64,000 nt of DNA from Agelas oroides. Lineage: Eukaryota > Porifera > Demospongiae > Agelasida > Agelasidae. Positions 1-8,910 of the stretch are shown here, one piece after another. The notes beneath the pieces were generated by a model that ran no database searches, was not told the origin of the DNA, and saw only the letters and a list, made by a program, of their open reading frames with translations. Each line of letters opens with the position of its first letter. Position 1 is the first letter of the stretch. Both the position numbers and the translations under genes were made by a program. Location: the NCBI GenBank assembly GCA_949130485.1, contig OX422195.1, positions 926,566 to 990,565 on the forward strand. Reading direction: 5' to 3'.

Positions 1-867
1 TCTTGCTGGTCTTACAAATACTGGTACATTGAAAATCAGTGGGCAGTGGTCAGAGTGATCTGGGAGGGTACCAATACGGAAATTTACTATCTTTGGTAAT
101 AGATCTGCTGACACGATGAGATAGTCCACCACGCTACAGCCTCTGGGTGTATAACAAGTGTAATCTCCTGCAGAGTCACCATTGGTTCTGCCGTTAACTA
201 TTCTCATTCTAGCACTAATGCACAAATCCAACAAAACTCTTCCTTGGGGGTTTACACTTGTATCCTTTGACTGCCGAGGGACCTCCTGGTCAATAGTGTA
301 GTTTAAAGGGATATCCACTGGGAGGTCCGAGTCATTCTCAGCGTAGTCCTTCAGTATGCCTGTACGTGCATTCATATCTCCACATATCAAGACATTTCCT
401 TTTAATGAATACCTTACAACCTCCCTCTCAAAGGCCAGTTGGTGTGAGCCTTCATTAAGTGTTGATGTAGAATCGGCTGGAGGCAAGTAGCAAAAGCAGA
501 TGAAGGTGTCACTTTCCCCACCAGTTAAAGTTCTACTCCGAAATTTAATCCATAATCTGTCATCACTTTCGTGGTCATTGAGAATTTCTACATTCTCCAT
601 TACTCTGTTGTGAATGTACAGCAAAATTCCACCTGAACCTCTTTTCGCTCTTTTGTTAATTCGTGACCTTGGTTTGTTGATACATACATAGTCTTTCACA
701 TCTACATTTGGCTTTTCTGGGGTTTTCATCCAAGTTTCAGACAGACAGACGAAATCATATACATGAAAAACAGATTGCAACAATTCACTAAATTTATCCA
801 TTGTAAATCCATGTATATTCAGTATGTAGAAGCTTAGATCACTTGCTTTGAGATTCTTGGCAATCAT
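1..867 (-). CDS. LINE ORF2, N-terminal APE-type endonuclease domain (partial)
   Basis: An uninterrupted 289-codon frame from the ATG at 867 to the window edge. It reads as an AP-endonuclease-like domain of the endonuclease/exonuclease/phosphatase fold that nicks target DNA for target-primed reverse transcription. Visible landmarks in order: LNIHG near the N terminus, the catalytic Glu block CLSETW, GGILLYI, CYLPP, the GDMNA block, and the C-terminal SDHCP block with the catalytic Asp-His. The reverse transcriptase part is outside the window. The ORF is in the same frame as ORF1 upstream, 9 codons after the ORF1 stop. Confidence 0.85.
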   Translation of the reverse strand, partial: MIAKNLKASDLSFYILNIHGFTMDKFSELLQSVFHVYDFVCLSETWMKTPEKPNVDVKDYVCINKPRSRINKRAKRGSGGILLYIHNRVMENVEILNDHESDDRLWIKFRSRTLTGGESDTFICFCYLPPADSTSTLNEGSHQLAFEREVVRYSLKGNVLICGDMNARTGILKDYAENDSDLPVDIPLNYTIDQEVPRQSKDTSVNPQGRVLLDLCISARMRIVNGRTNGDSAGDYTCYTPRGCSVVDYLIVSADLLPKIVNFRIGTLPDHSDHCPLIFNVPVFVRPAR

Positions 868-894
868 GCTTTTTGAGCCACCCCGGCTTTTATC

Positions 895-2205
895 CTATAT
901 ATTACCACCTAGTGTTAGGAAAGTTTCTGTTGATAGGGGTTGTCCATCCACACACAGCTTCCCTTTTACAATCCTGACTTCCTGGTTTTGGTATCTTTGC
1001 ATAGCAACCTTTTTTGCCTCTCGCAACTTTTTACTTCTTTCTTGTTGTAGTTTTGTCAGGTCATGGTTTATATATATCCCCGTATGTTTCAGGGACTGTT
1101 TCCTCTCCATAACGAGCCTCTTTTCTTGCAGGGAAGAGAACTTAACCTTTATTGGCCGATGCTTGTCGCTTTGTTTTCTGCCTAGGCGATTCGCTGTGTC
1201 AAATTTAGGTTCTTGTATGTCAAGTCTCGTTGTGAACAGCGTCTTTACTGCCTCGACTGCATTCTCATCGTCACCTTCCTCAAGCCCTGCAATGATCACT
1301 GAAGTCTTTCTGGCCTCCCGTTCTTCAGCTTCCACTTTCCGGTTATGTACACTAAAAGCCGTTGAAAGTTGTTTGACCTGCGTCTCTAACATCCCTATTT
1401 TGGGGTCTAAATCTTCATGGCTAACAGGTTGCTGATCTGTACTTTGTTCACCCATTTCTTGTGCTTCCAACTTGTCCACCCTTTTCTGCAGCTCATTTAA
1501 CTGCAGGGTTAAAGTGCTAACCTCCTCTTTAATCAGTCTGTGCATTGGGCCCATTGCTTTTTGTATGGCATCTTCAATAGATGCAGTTAGCCTTTGTTCT
1601 AGCTTGCTGAAAGCGGTTGTAAGCTCTGGAGGCCAGGGGTGCGGGGCTGAGCTCTGACTAGGTGACACCCCTTGGTTGCTAGCTTGAGTATACAACCTAG
1701 TAGTGGGTGGTTTACAAGGGAAAGTTTCAGTGATAAAGTCATTAAGAGGCACGCCACCATGCTTTACAGACTTTCTCCAGTTTTTGGTCTTCTTTCCACT
1801 CTTTGTTTCAAACTCTCCAAGGCTCAGCCATTTATCTTCAACAAGGACACACTTCGCTACGTTCCTTTTCTTGGATAGTTCAAACTTCTCTAAATAGAGC
1901 CTACCCACTAAATGACCGCTGCTCACCTCGATGTATTCACCCAGTTCGTCTAGCTCCACTAGCATTTGCGGTTGGGCTTCTGCCTCTCCTGTACCGTTTT
2001 CACCATCCAGCGCCAGCACTTGGGAGGATGTTTGGGAGGTCGACACTGGTTGGTAGGACGCTTCAGAGAGCACTCTGGAGGACGCTTGGGAGGAAGACGC
2101 TTGAGAAGACGTTTGAAAGGGCATTTGCGAAGTCATCTGAGAGGATAGCTGTGACCCTACAAGGGAGGTACTTCGAAACTCTTCAGCCTCAGCACTGAGC
2201 GCCAT
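895..2205 (-). CDS. LINE ORF1 protein (coiled coil plus RRM-like C-terminal domain)
   Basis: A 436-residue ORF1-type RNA-binding protein. Residues 1-70 are Ser/Gln rich and of low complexity. A segment at about 200-250 and again 270-300 has heptad-like Leu/Val/Glu/Lys spacing, suggesting a trimerising coiled coil. Residues about 300-430 resemble the L1/CR1 ORF1 RRM and C-terminal domain (SVIIAGL, then a basic stretch with NRLGRK, then VMERKQSLK). ORF1 proteins bind element RNA to form the RNP used in retrotransposition. It ends with UAG at 897-895; the frame then continues open into ORF2. Start chosen at the first ATG. Confidence 0.75.
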   Translation of the reverse strand: MALSAEAEEFRSTSLVGSQLSSQMTSQMPFQTSSQASSSQASSRVLSEASYQPVSTSQTSSQVLALDGENGTGEAEAQPQMLVELDELGEYIEVSSGHLVGRLYLEKFELSKKRNVAKCVLVEDKWLSLGEFETKSGKKTKNWRKSVKHGGVPLNDFITETFPCKPPTTRLYTQASNQGVSPSQSSAPHPWPPELTTAFSKLEQRLTASIEDAIQKAMGPMHRLIKEEVSTLTLQLNELQKRVDKLEAQEMGEQSTDQQPVSHEDLDPKIGMLETQVKQLSTAFSVHNRKVEAEEREARKTSVIIAGLEEGDDENAVEAVKTLFTTRLDIQEPKFDTANRLGRKQSDKHRPIKVKFSSLQEKRLVMERKQSLKHTGIYINHDLTKLQQERSKKLREAKKVAMQRYQNQEVRIVKGKLCVDGQPLSTETFLTLGGNI

Positions 2206-2387
2206 TTTTCAATAGATACCAGCTCAATCAATCAATAATTGGGTCACGTGACACGTCACAAGGCATGTGGGTGTGGCCACTAGCATTTGTATGGCTTCCG
2301 GACTTCGTAGCGCGCTTGGTCCGTCAAGTACGTTTGATCCGTCTACCGACTCTCTGATATTCATACACCTACTTGATCACGGTGTCG
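2206..2387. other. LINE 5' flank, no coding signal
   Basis: Short stretch between the LINE ORF1 start and the satellite-bounded element. It probably includes the LINE 5' UTR. I see no ORF or repeat here. Confidence 0.4.
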
Positions 2388-3140
2388 GAGTGAATAATGT
2401 CCCCCCGTGAATAATGTCCCCCCGGACATTATTCACTAGTGAATATTGTCCCCCCGGACATTATTCACCGGTGAATAATGTCCCCTCTAGTGAATAATGT
2501 CCCCCCTCGTGGTTGCACTTTCAAGGTGGTCTGGCATTTTCATTTGCTAAGTTCAGAGCATTACAACTGGCAGCCGGGAACATGCATGGACCTGACAACA
2601 GCAGCGCGACCCACAATCGGAGGTGAAATACAGCTCGCAAGGATATACTTTAAAGTCTCGCGTGGCCGGACCCAACTGCGAGACTAGATCAGTACGCTTA
2701 GCCTCGTACCCAGGCCTTCTGGACTTGTGTTTGTCATTCACAGAAGCTTACCTTTCAGGCTTCTTTCCCTGCAAGCGACAAATGCGAGGGTAAGAATGTC
2801 CAGGGTAAGAGTGTAGGAGACACTGCATAAATCATCCCACTCCACATCTATGCATAAATCGAGTGTGTGCCAAGAACACTGTATACACATGGCTTCGTAG
2901 TCTCGCAGGCCTGTGTGGCTTGTGAGGCCACTCCAAACTTACTTGCTTGTTTACTCATCTTCCCCCTACTAGTGCCTGAATTCCCACAGATGACAGTTTT
3001 CAACCTAGTTCAAGGGGGGACAATATTCACTGAGGGGGGACATTATTCACCGGTGAATAATGTCCTAGGGGGACAATATTCACTAGTGAATAATGTCCGG
3101 AGGGACATTATTCACCAGTGAATAATGTCCGGGGGGACAC
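2388..3140. mobile_element. Foldback-like element with palindromic satellite ends
   Basis: Two blocks, 2388-2509 and 3015-3140, are built from alternating orientations of a short motif (GTGAATAATGTCC and its complement GGACATTATTCAC). Each block is itself palindromic, and the two blocks are inverted relative to each other. The roughly 505-bp interior (2510-3014) has no recognisable coding content. This is the architecture of a foldback or non-autonomous DNA element whose terminal inverted repeats are tandem arrays. No target-site duplication could be fixed because the array edges are ambiguous. Confidence 0.6.
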
Positions 3141-3175
3141 TGTACACTATGACAACGGCTTCACGGTTATTATCC

Positions 3176-3336
3176 TATTTAACTCTCGACAAGCAACTAA
3201 TTATACTTGTATATAACCAAACCAGCTGGAGCTATATTCCAGATGATTTGGCACTTGGAGCCAGGCTTGCTGGCCCGTGCTTTAATTTTCGAGGTGTTTG
3301 GGGGGCAGGCCCGACATACTGACGGGTATCTCCCAA
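3176..3336 (-). repeat. Split direct repeat B2 (3' terminus of the Ngaro-like element)
   Basis: 161 bp virtually identical to B1 at 3613-3773. It begins with TATTTAACTCTCGAC at the outer edge and ends with GGGTATCTCCCAA. Outside the outer edge the flank is unrelated genomic sequence. Confidence 0.9.
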
Positions 3337-3453
3337 CCCCATTCTCGAAACACCCGCCAACAAGCCCAACTCTATCACATCAGCTATGAGCTGATGGAGA
3401 AGATACAGTATTTGTGAAGATTAATTAATAATGGGAGGGTGTGGTGAGGTGGG
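3337..3453 (-). other. Spacer between A2 and B2
   Basis: 117 bp unique to the 3' end of the element, between A2 and B2. It contains a short hairpin-prone stretch around 3380-3400 but no coding signal. Confidence 0.5.
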
Positions 3454-3615
3454 TATAGAATAAACTTCTTGACTACAGAACTTAGCCACGAGGTACCATC
3501 AGGTTTGTGCGCATGCGTGACGGATTGTCACCTGACTGGGCTGCCCGTCCCGAAAGTGGGACGGGCAGGATCTTGCTTGCTCGTGTTAACTCTGTTTAAC
3601 TGCATTAAACAGTAT
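3454..3615 (-). repeat. Split direct repeat A2
   Basis: 162 bp matching A1 at 8875-9037 apart from one A in a homopolymer. It contains an inner self-complementary GC-rich stem (CCCGTCCC / GGGACGGG) at about 3544-3567. It abuts B1, and the B1/A2 junction reproduces the predicted circle junction. Confidence 0.9.
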
Positions 3616-3773
3616 TTAACTCTCGACAAGCAACTAATTATACTTGTATATAACCAAACCAGCTGGAGCTATATTCCAGATGATTTGGCACTTGGAGCCA
3701 GGCTTGCTGGCCCGTGCTTTAATTTTCGAGGTGTTTGGGGGGCAGGCCCGACATACTGACGGGTATCTCCCAA
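3613..3773 (-). repeat. Split direct repeat B1
   Basis: 161 bp matching B2 at 3176-3336. It overlaps A2 by the shared TAT core, the likely recombinase crossover site. Confidence 0.9.
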
Positions 3774-3956
3774 AAATGGGACGTTACCGTAGTATGAATA
3801 TGAGGTGGCGGACCATAGCCCCCAAACAAGGAATTAAATTGATAGGGCGGAACACTTCATTGTACGATCACTAGAGTAATAAAAATTGTAGAGCCTGCCA
3901 TCATAGATACATATATACTTATACTCGGGTATTGTGTATGCCACCATATTCCACAG

Positions 3957-4976
3957 TTACTTGCGTCTGAACTCAGTTCCTTCTTCCAGGTTAGGCTGGT
4001 ATATTTGCATACTTCTTGCAGGAATTGGTGAGGCGATTCGTGACGAAATCTGAGCTAGATGTTCTTGAGGAATCCTTATGTAACGCTGATACGCGTTGCT
4101 CTTCCATCTGCCGAGAGTCATGATCGTGGAGTCCTCGATGCCTTGGGTACAGGCCACGGTTGCCGCGCCTATCCGGAAAGAGTGACCCGCATAGAGATCC
4201 GGATCGATCCCTGCTTTTGACAGGGCTAACCTAAGATGTTTCACAAATCTAGCTCTCGTCAATAATTGATGATTTGAGAATGAAAAGAGAGCCCCTTGTT
4301 TGTCTCCTCTAACAGCGATATATGCCAGCAAGGCTTGAACTGGACAGAGTTTTGTGTTGGTGGTCCCTAGATAGATTGTAACTCCTTGTCTAAAAGGGTC
4401 CGTCTTTGATGTTTTAATTTTCAGTGCTATAACAGAGGTATTGTCGTGTGAGTCAACTGCAAGGTCAGAAAAATTGAGATGGGTAGAGGGGTCATATTCT
4501 TCGTCTGAGGGGGAGCATATCTCTCCAGATCTTAGGAACCCGAAGTAGCATGTGCAGCATGCCGCCCATAGCATGATGTAATCATAATTGTGAGGTTCTT
4601 CTTCCCATACCTCCCTTAGTCTTGTTAGGATGTTTGGAGTGATAGGTAGGCGGGACTTAGCTGGGGTATGCTTCTTTGACTGCTCTTTCTTAATTCCCCT
4701 TAAGACATGCTCTAATTTTGGCATGCTACTAATGTGAGGGTCCCCTTTGTTCATTGCTATTTGAAGGTGTCGTACTGCGGAAAGGTAACATTTTATTGTT
4801 TGATGTGTTAGGTTTGAATCAGCTAAATATGCAACAAAACTACAAAGTTTTTCTTCTGATGCTGGCAAAGGGTCATTGTCGCTGTTGGCACAGAATTGCA
4901 GGTACCTTTTCTTAGCTGATTCATAGGATCGTGTTGTAGATGGGGCTAGTGAAGCACGAAAATAGAGTGAAACCAA
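3957..4976 (-). CDS. Tyrosine recombinase of the Ngaro-like element
   Basis: A 339-residue tyrosine recombinase (phage integrase fold) expected to integrate a circular cDNA by strand exchange at the TAT core. Residues 1-100 form the SAM-like core-binding domain; 110-310 the catalytic domain. Visible catalytic residues: Arg149 (FLRSGE), Lys at 188-191 (KTSK), His265 and Arg268 (HSFR), the LGRW box at 288-291, and nucleophile Tyr299 (YQRY). All are present, so the enzyme looks active. Its start overlaps the end of the RT ORF by 31 nt in a different frame, so expression may need reinitiation or frameshifting. Length fits the family. Confidence 0.92.
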   Translation of the reverse strand: MVSLYFRASLAPSTTRSYESAKKRYLQFCANSDNDPLPASEEKLCSFVAYLADSNLTHQTIKCYLSAVRHLQIAMNKGDPHISSMPKLEHVLRGIKKEQSKKHTPAKSRLPITPNILTRLREVWEEEPHNYDYIMLWAACCTCYFGFLRSGEICSPSDEEYDPSTHLNFSDLAVDSHDNTSVIALKIKTSKTDPFRQGVTIYLGTTNTKLCPVQALLAYIAVRGDKQGALFSFSNHQLLTRARFVKHLRLALSKAGIDPDLYAGHSFRIGAATVACTQGIEDSTIMTLGRWKSNAYQRYIRIPQEHLAQISSRIASPIPARSMQIYQPNLEEGTEFRRK

Positions 4977-6658
4977 AGTGTCCAGTCGTTGGATGTCCAG
5001 TCTGGCTTCTTTATAAGTAGCATTTCGATCATGTCCTGGGGTATTTCCGTGGTTTGCGGGTTGGCCTGTGAATGAGATGATAAGAAAAACGATGCGTTAT
5101 CTCTGGATAGTGCGTCTGCAAGTGTATTGTACTGTCCTGGGATATGTGCTGCTGTGAGGGTAAAGTCGAACTTTGCTTTAAAGAAGAATATGCATCTTAA
5201 TAGATGCATCATGACAGGTTGTCTAGAGTAGCCTGAGTTAACGACTGTAACAACTGCCTCGTTGTCAGAGTGAACTCGTATAGAGGAACCTGTCCATCGT
5301 GGTCCCCATAGCGCACACGCAATCGTGATTGGAGCAAGTTCCTTTACTGCAATTTGTTCTTCTTGTAAGACTGTTGGCCACTTAAGCTGGAACCATTCTG
5401 ATTTCCAGAATGCACCTGCTCCCCATGACCCCGATGCATCTGTCCACATCTCGTGATCTGGATTAGCCATTCTGTGTTGTCTCAGAATGGATACACCATT
5501 CCAGGATTCAATAAATGTGTGCCACCATCTGATGTCCGACTGGGCCTCTTTATTGATACGGATAGTGCGCCAATGCCTCTGTTTGGCTTTAGTTAATAGC
5601 TGGATAAGTCTACTGATGAATGATCTACCGGGTTTGACCACACTACATGCATGGTTCAGGTGGCCCAGTAGGGATTCGAGGTCTTCTGGTTTACAGTATG
5701 TGAAGAATATCCAATTGGACAAGAGTTCCTTAAGCTTGTCCAGCTTATCTTGTGGGAGTCTCAGTTCCATAGTGATGGTATCTATCTCGATACCAAGAAA
5801 GACAATACACGTAGTGGGACCTACTAGTTTGTGAGGAGCTAGTGGGATACCTAACTCTCTGCAAGTTTCTGTTATGATATGTAAATTTCTGAAACACTGG
5901 TTTGAGTTGGGAGGGCCGATGGTAATAAAATCATCCAAGTAATGAGCTATGTACGATACTCCCCGCTGTTCGAGCACCCATTGCAGCCCATCAGCTAATG
6001 CTGTGAATATAAGGGGGGCGCTACGTAAGCCAAATGGGAGTGTGGCATTGATGTACACTTGTCCCTGCCAGTTGATCCCGAGAAGATGTTTGTCATCGGG
6101 GTGGACAGGTACAATTCGGTATGCTTCGGATACGTCCATCTTTGCTAGGTATGTCCCCTTTCCCGATCGGGCAACTTTGTTAGCTATGTCATCAACCCTA
6201 ATGTAGGTGAGTGATGATGTTTTGGGATCAATTCCATCATTTACACTGCAAGTTGGTGGGAATGATAGATCCATGATCAATCTCCATTTTCCTGGAGTAG
6301 ACTTTTTAGGAATGACACCGATGCGACTTATCTGAATCTCTGGAATAGTACCTGTTGGGAGTGGTCCCAACATTCTGCCTTTTGCCACCTCTGTAGCTAG
6401 ATATTTTGATATAACGTCTGGGTGCTCAGTTGCACTGGGAAGATTTCTGACCGCTGGCAAGCAAGTGTGGTCAGTGTGATTATAACCTATCCTGAAGCCA
6501 TGTTGAATGCCCTCAAGAATGTAGCCAGCAAACTCGGTGTCCGGGTGTGACCTGAGTGCTGCTGACCATGCCTTGAGCTGTAGTGGGGACTGGGCCATTT
6601 GAGTTAGAAGGGGGTGACTTTGTGGAATTTCGGGAGTTTTGCTTGATAATGCTTTCAA
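4946..6658 (-). CDS. Reverse transcriptase-RNase H polyprotein of the Ngaro-like element
   Basis: A 570-residue DIRS/Ngaro-type RT with RNase H. The fingers motif (GVIPKK, KWRLIMDLS) lies at about 113-132, the first catalytic Asp in AKMDVSEAY near 175, the PFGLRSAP block near 208-215, and the YLDD box at 240-243. RNase H follows at about 400-520 with WTDAS, KELAP, HSDNEA and ADALSRD giving the acidic active-site residues. No integrase or protease domain is present, consistent with a recombinase-dependent element. The frame is intact throughout and the 3' end overlaps the recombinase ORF. Confidence 0.93.
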   Translation of the reverse strand: MKALSSKTPEIPQSHPLLTQMAQSPLQLKAWSAALRSHPDTEFAGYILEGIQHGFRIGYNHTDHTCLPAVRNLPSATEHPDVISKYLATEVAKGRMLGPLPTGTIPEIQISRIGVIPKKSTPGKWRLIMDLSFPPTCSVNDGIDPKTSSLTYIRVDDIANKVARSGKGTYLAKMDVSEAYRIVPVHPDDKHLLGINWQGQVYINATLPFGLRSAPLIFTALADGLQWVLEQRGVSYIAHYLDDFITIGPPNSNQCFRNLHIITETCRELGIPLAPHKLVGPTTCIVFLGIEIDTITMELRLPQDKLDKLKELLSNWIFFTYCKPEDLESLLGHLNHACSVVKPGRSFISRLIQLLTKAKQRHWRTIRINKEAQSDIRWWHTFIESWNGVSILRQHRMANPDHEMWTDASGSWGAGAFWKSEWFQLKWPTVLQEEQIAVKELAPITIACALWGPRWTGSSIRVHSDNEAVVTVVNSGYSRQPVMMHLLRCIFFFKAKFDFTLTAAHIPGQYNTLADALSRDNASFFLSSHSQANPQTTEIPQDMIEMLLIKKPDWTSNDWTLWFHSIFVLH

Positions 6659-7101
6659 ATTAGCTATGTATTTGTATCCTTCTATTTGTGGTACTTGCTG
6701 TTCGATACGAGAGCCTGTAAAATGAGATCGTACGCTGATAATATGTGAGTGGTAGCTATTTGTCTGTTGCTAGCTGTTGCATGCAATGTTATTCTTAGTT
6801 GGTTTACTGAAGGAACAACCTGTTAACGTATAAGCTGGCTATTAATATTATTATAATTGTGCAATGTGAATGTATACTTTGATGATGATATAGCTTGGTG
6901 ATATGTGGGGAAATAAATCGTCTGCGTGTGATGCTTTGATGTAGTTCAATGTTATTGATCTCTTGCAAGTGGTTGGTGATTGAGTAATTCATATTGAGGA
7001 AACGGTGATAAAGAAGGTGCTACTTTGGCCTGTTGGTCACAGCTATAGTGGGTAAATGTGTATATGTATACTGTAGAACACCCTGAGGCAGGGTCGGTAT
7101 G
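6659..7101 (-). other. Non-coding stretch between gag-like and RT ORFs
   Basis: About 440 bp inside the Ngaro-like element. AT-rich, with no ORF of credible composition. It may hold a second RT start or a leader region. Confidence 0.4.
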
Positions 7102-8013
7102 TTACTCCTTCTTCCCTTGACGTCTAGGGCAATCCAGGTAGGTGTGCTCCTCAGGGAAGCATTTGATGCACTCGTGTTTGTAGGGGCATGGGTTGGAATG
7201 GCATTGACGGTGGTAGTTCCAGTTGAAGCAAACGTCAAGTTTCTGACGTTTTGGTTTGGGCTTAGATTCTTCTGCATGGCGCTTGCCTTTTCTGCGGGGG
7301 CAATCGTTAGTGTCATGTTTGATAGAGCTGCAGGTTGCACAGCCTTGGACTTTCTTGGCCCGACCTGTAAAGCACTGGCTGAAGAGTGTGGTGTCAATCA
7401 CTGACCAGTCTTTGTTGTGAGTGGCTGCTGCACGCTGGCGAAAGTTAGCATCATAGTAAGACCACATGCCTCCGGTGTACTCACGATGTGCTTTCAGGAT
7501 GATGCTGAAGTATGCACACATGTGTATTGTATTGTTGCCTTTCGAGGCCATGACTGCCATATATGTAACAAAGCAGCTTGCCCCTTGGAGGAATGAGTAC
7601 TTTACTTGGTGACCCTGTTGGACCAGGCCCAAGCCCGGAAAGAGATTGTATTGCTCGGGTACAAGGGATGAGGGTTGCTCATTGTCTGTGTTTGGGTCGC
7701 AGAATGGAATCAGTTCATTAAAATTAATGTATTCCCAATTGAGCATTTTTTCTACTATGCGTTTTGGTAGTGTTGGTAGGCCCGGTCCAATGTATGTCTG
7801 TTGGGTGGGCTTCTGTTTGAATAGATGTTCCTCAAGCATGCTAGTCAGCGTGTCATTTAGGGTAGGCTGGGTAGATTGGGGGTTCTCTTGTCCCGATATT
7901 TTGGGGATGGTCGGTGGGGCTTTATTTTTACTGGGGTTGCCCACAGTTACACCTGAATTGGAAGGGGTATAGGGAAGATAGGTGATTGCAGTGGAGTGTT
8001 CTGAAACTAGCAT
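7102..8013 (-). CDS. Gag-like zinc-finger protein of the Ngaro-like element
   Basis: A 303-residue nucleocapsid-like protein. Residues 1-190 are a non-conserved Gag-like region. The C-terminal 90 residues carry two perfect CX2CX4HX4C zinc knuckles (CATCSSIKH... and CIKCFPEEH...) flanking a CX8CX4CX3H-type CCCH finger, with a basic KRKGKRH/KPKRQK linker. This pattern fits RNA binding and particle assembly in DIRS-group Gag proteins. The start shown is the first ATG after the minisatellite; the true N terminus may be the 8910-8629 ORF, which is in the same frame. Confidence 0.75.
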   Translation of the reverse strand: MLVSEHSTAITYLPYTPSNSGVTVGNPSKNKAPPTIPKISGQENPQSTQPTLNDTLTSMLEEHLFKQKPTQQTYIGPGLPTLPKRIVEKMLNWEYINFNELIPFCDPNTDNEQPSSLVPEQYNLFPGLGLVQQGHQVKYSFLQGASCFVTYMAVMASKGNNTIHMCAYFSIILKAHREYTGGMWSYYDANFRQRAAATHNKDWSVIDTTLFSQCFTGRAKKVQGCATCSSIKHDTNDCPRRKGKRHAEESKPKPKRQKLDVCFNWNYHRQCHSNPCPYKHECIKCFPEEHTYLDCPRRQGKKE

Positions 8014-8628
8014 AAAGCTAGAAAGTGTTGGATGAGAGTAGGGTCTAGTGCTTAGGGGTATGTGATGTTGTTAGGTTGCCATGGGGGGGGGGGGGGGTTG
8101 GTATGGTTGCTGATGGGATAGGTGAGAGTTGTGTGAGGGGGAGGTACTGCATAATAGTAGCAGTTTGGGGAGGGGGAGGTACGGTCGGTGGCCGTACATG
8201 GCACTGAGAGATTAAGGTGTGCTTGGGTGGATGCCAGTGGTAGTTTGTAGTGTGGAAGGGGGTTAGCCACGTGTGGTCGTGGCAGTGTGGGAGGTGTTGG
8301 CGATGTGTGGCACTGGCAGTGTGGGTGGAAAGGTGCTGGCAGTGCATGGCACTGGCAGTGTGAAAGAGGGGTACTGGCAGTGCGTGGCGCTGGCAGTATG
8401 GATGGAAGGGTGCTGGCAGTGCGTGGCACTGGCAATGTGGATGGGGGAGGGTGTTGGCCATGTGAGGGGGGGGGGGGTGGTGGCCGTGCGTGCCACTGGC
8501 AATGTGGATGGGGGGGGGGGGTGTTGGCTATTAGAAGGAGGCGTGTTGGGAGTGCGTGGCACTCGCAGTGTGGATGGATGGTGCTGATAGTGCGGTATTG
8601 TGGGTTGGGGCCTAGAAACAGTTTACTA
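8014..8628 (-). repeat. G-rich minisatellite inside the gag region
   Basis: Roughly 8260-8600 is a degenerate tandem array of a 30-40-bp unit built on GTGGCACTGGCAGTGTGG, with long G runs at 8086-8098, 8466-8475 and 8511-8521. It separates two gag-like ORFs that are in the same frame. Frames across it give only His/Pro/Cys-rich low-complexity translations with stops. It looks like a repeat expansion inside the element. Confidence 0.7.
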
Positions 8629-8910
8629 TTACTGAGAGTCCTGTTGCTCGAGTGCTGGGGCTTTGCTTTGGGCTTGCTCACCTGATTTGTCTCCCTTGTT
8701 GGGGTTAACGGCTTCCGGGTTCGCCTCTGTGAGGCGCTTGAAGAGCCCGCTAATGATGTCTTCCTTGTCGGCCGCCGAGAGACGTGGAGACGGGCCCTCG
8801 AGGGGGTCTTCAGGAGATTTGGTCTTGTCTGCTGGTTCCTGGGACATCCTTGATGAAGGACTGACTTCGAGAATTATAGAATAAACTTCTTGACTACAGA
8901 ACTTAGCCAC
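8629..8910 (-). CDS. Possible N-terminal gag fragment of the Ngaro-like element
   Basis: A 93-codon ORF that begins inside A1 and reads an acidic, Ser/Pro/Glu/Lys-rich peptide with no recognised domain. It sits exactly where a DIRS-group gag would start and is in the same frame as the zinc-finger ORF at 8013-7102. It could be the first exon or the N terminus broken from the rest by the minisatellite. Function is inferred from position only. Confidence 0.4.
   Translation of the reverse strand: MAKFCSQEVYSIILEVSPSSRMSQEPADKTKSPEDPLEGPSPRLSAADKEDIISGLFKRLTEANPEAVNPNKGDKSGEQAQSKAPALEQQDSQ

Larger units (their letters stand above)
1..2205 (-). mobile_element. Non-LTR retrotransposon (LINE), 5' part, truncated by window edge
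   Basis: Reading on the minus strand, ORF1 (2205-895) is followed by the endonuclease part of ORF2 (867-1), which runs off the window. The reverse transcriptase must lie beyond position 1. The 5' UTR probably covers part of 2206-2387; its exact start is not visible. Both ORFs are open over their whole visible length, so this copy is young or selected. Clade is not resolved without the RT domain; a CR1/L2-like two-ORF layout with APE endonuclease fits. Confidence 0.85.

Noticed and set aside
848-1435. 195-codon plus-strand ORF
   Set aside because: Antisense shadow of LINE ORF1, which has clear domain structure on the other strand.
8052-8681. 209-codon His/Pro-rich ORF on the minus strand
   Set aside because: Composed of the G-rich minisatellite; overlapping frames give similar low-complexity peptides. 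Not counted as a gene.
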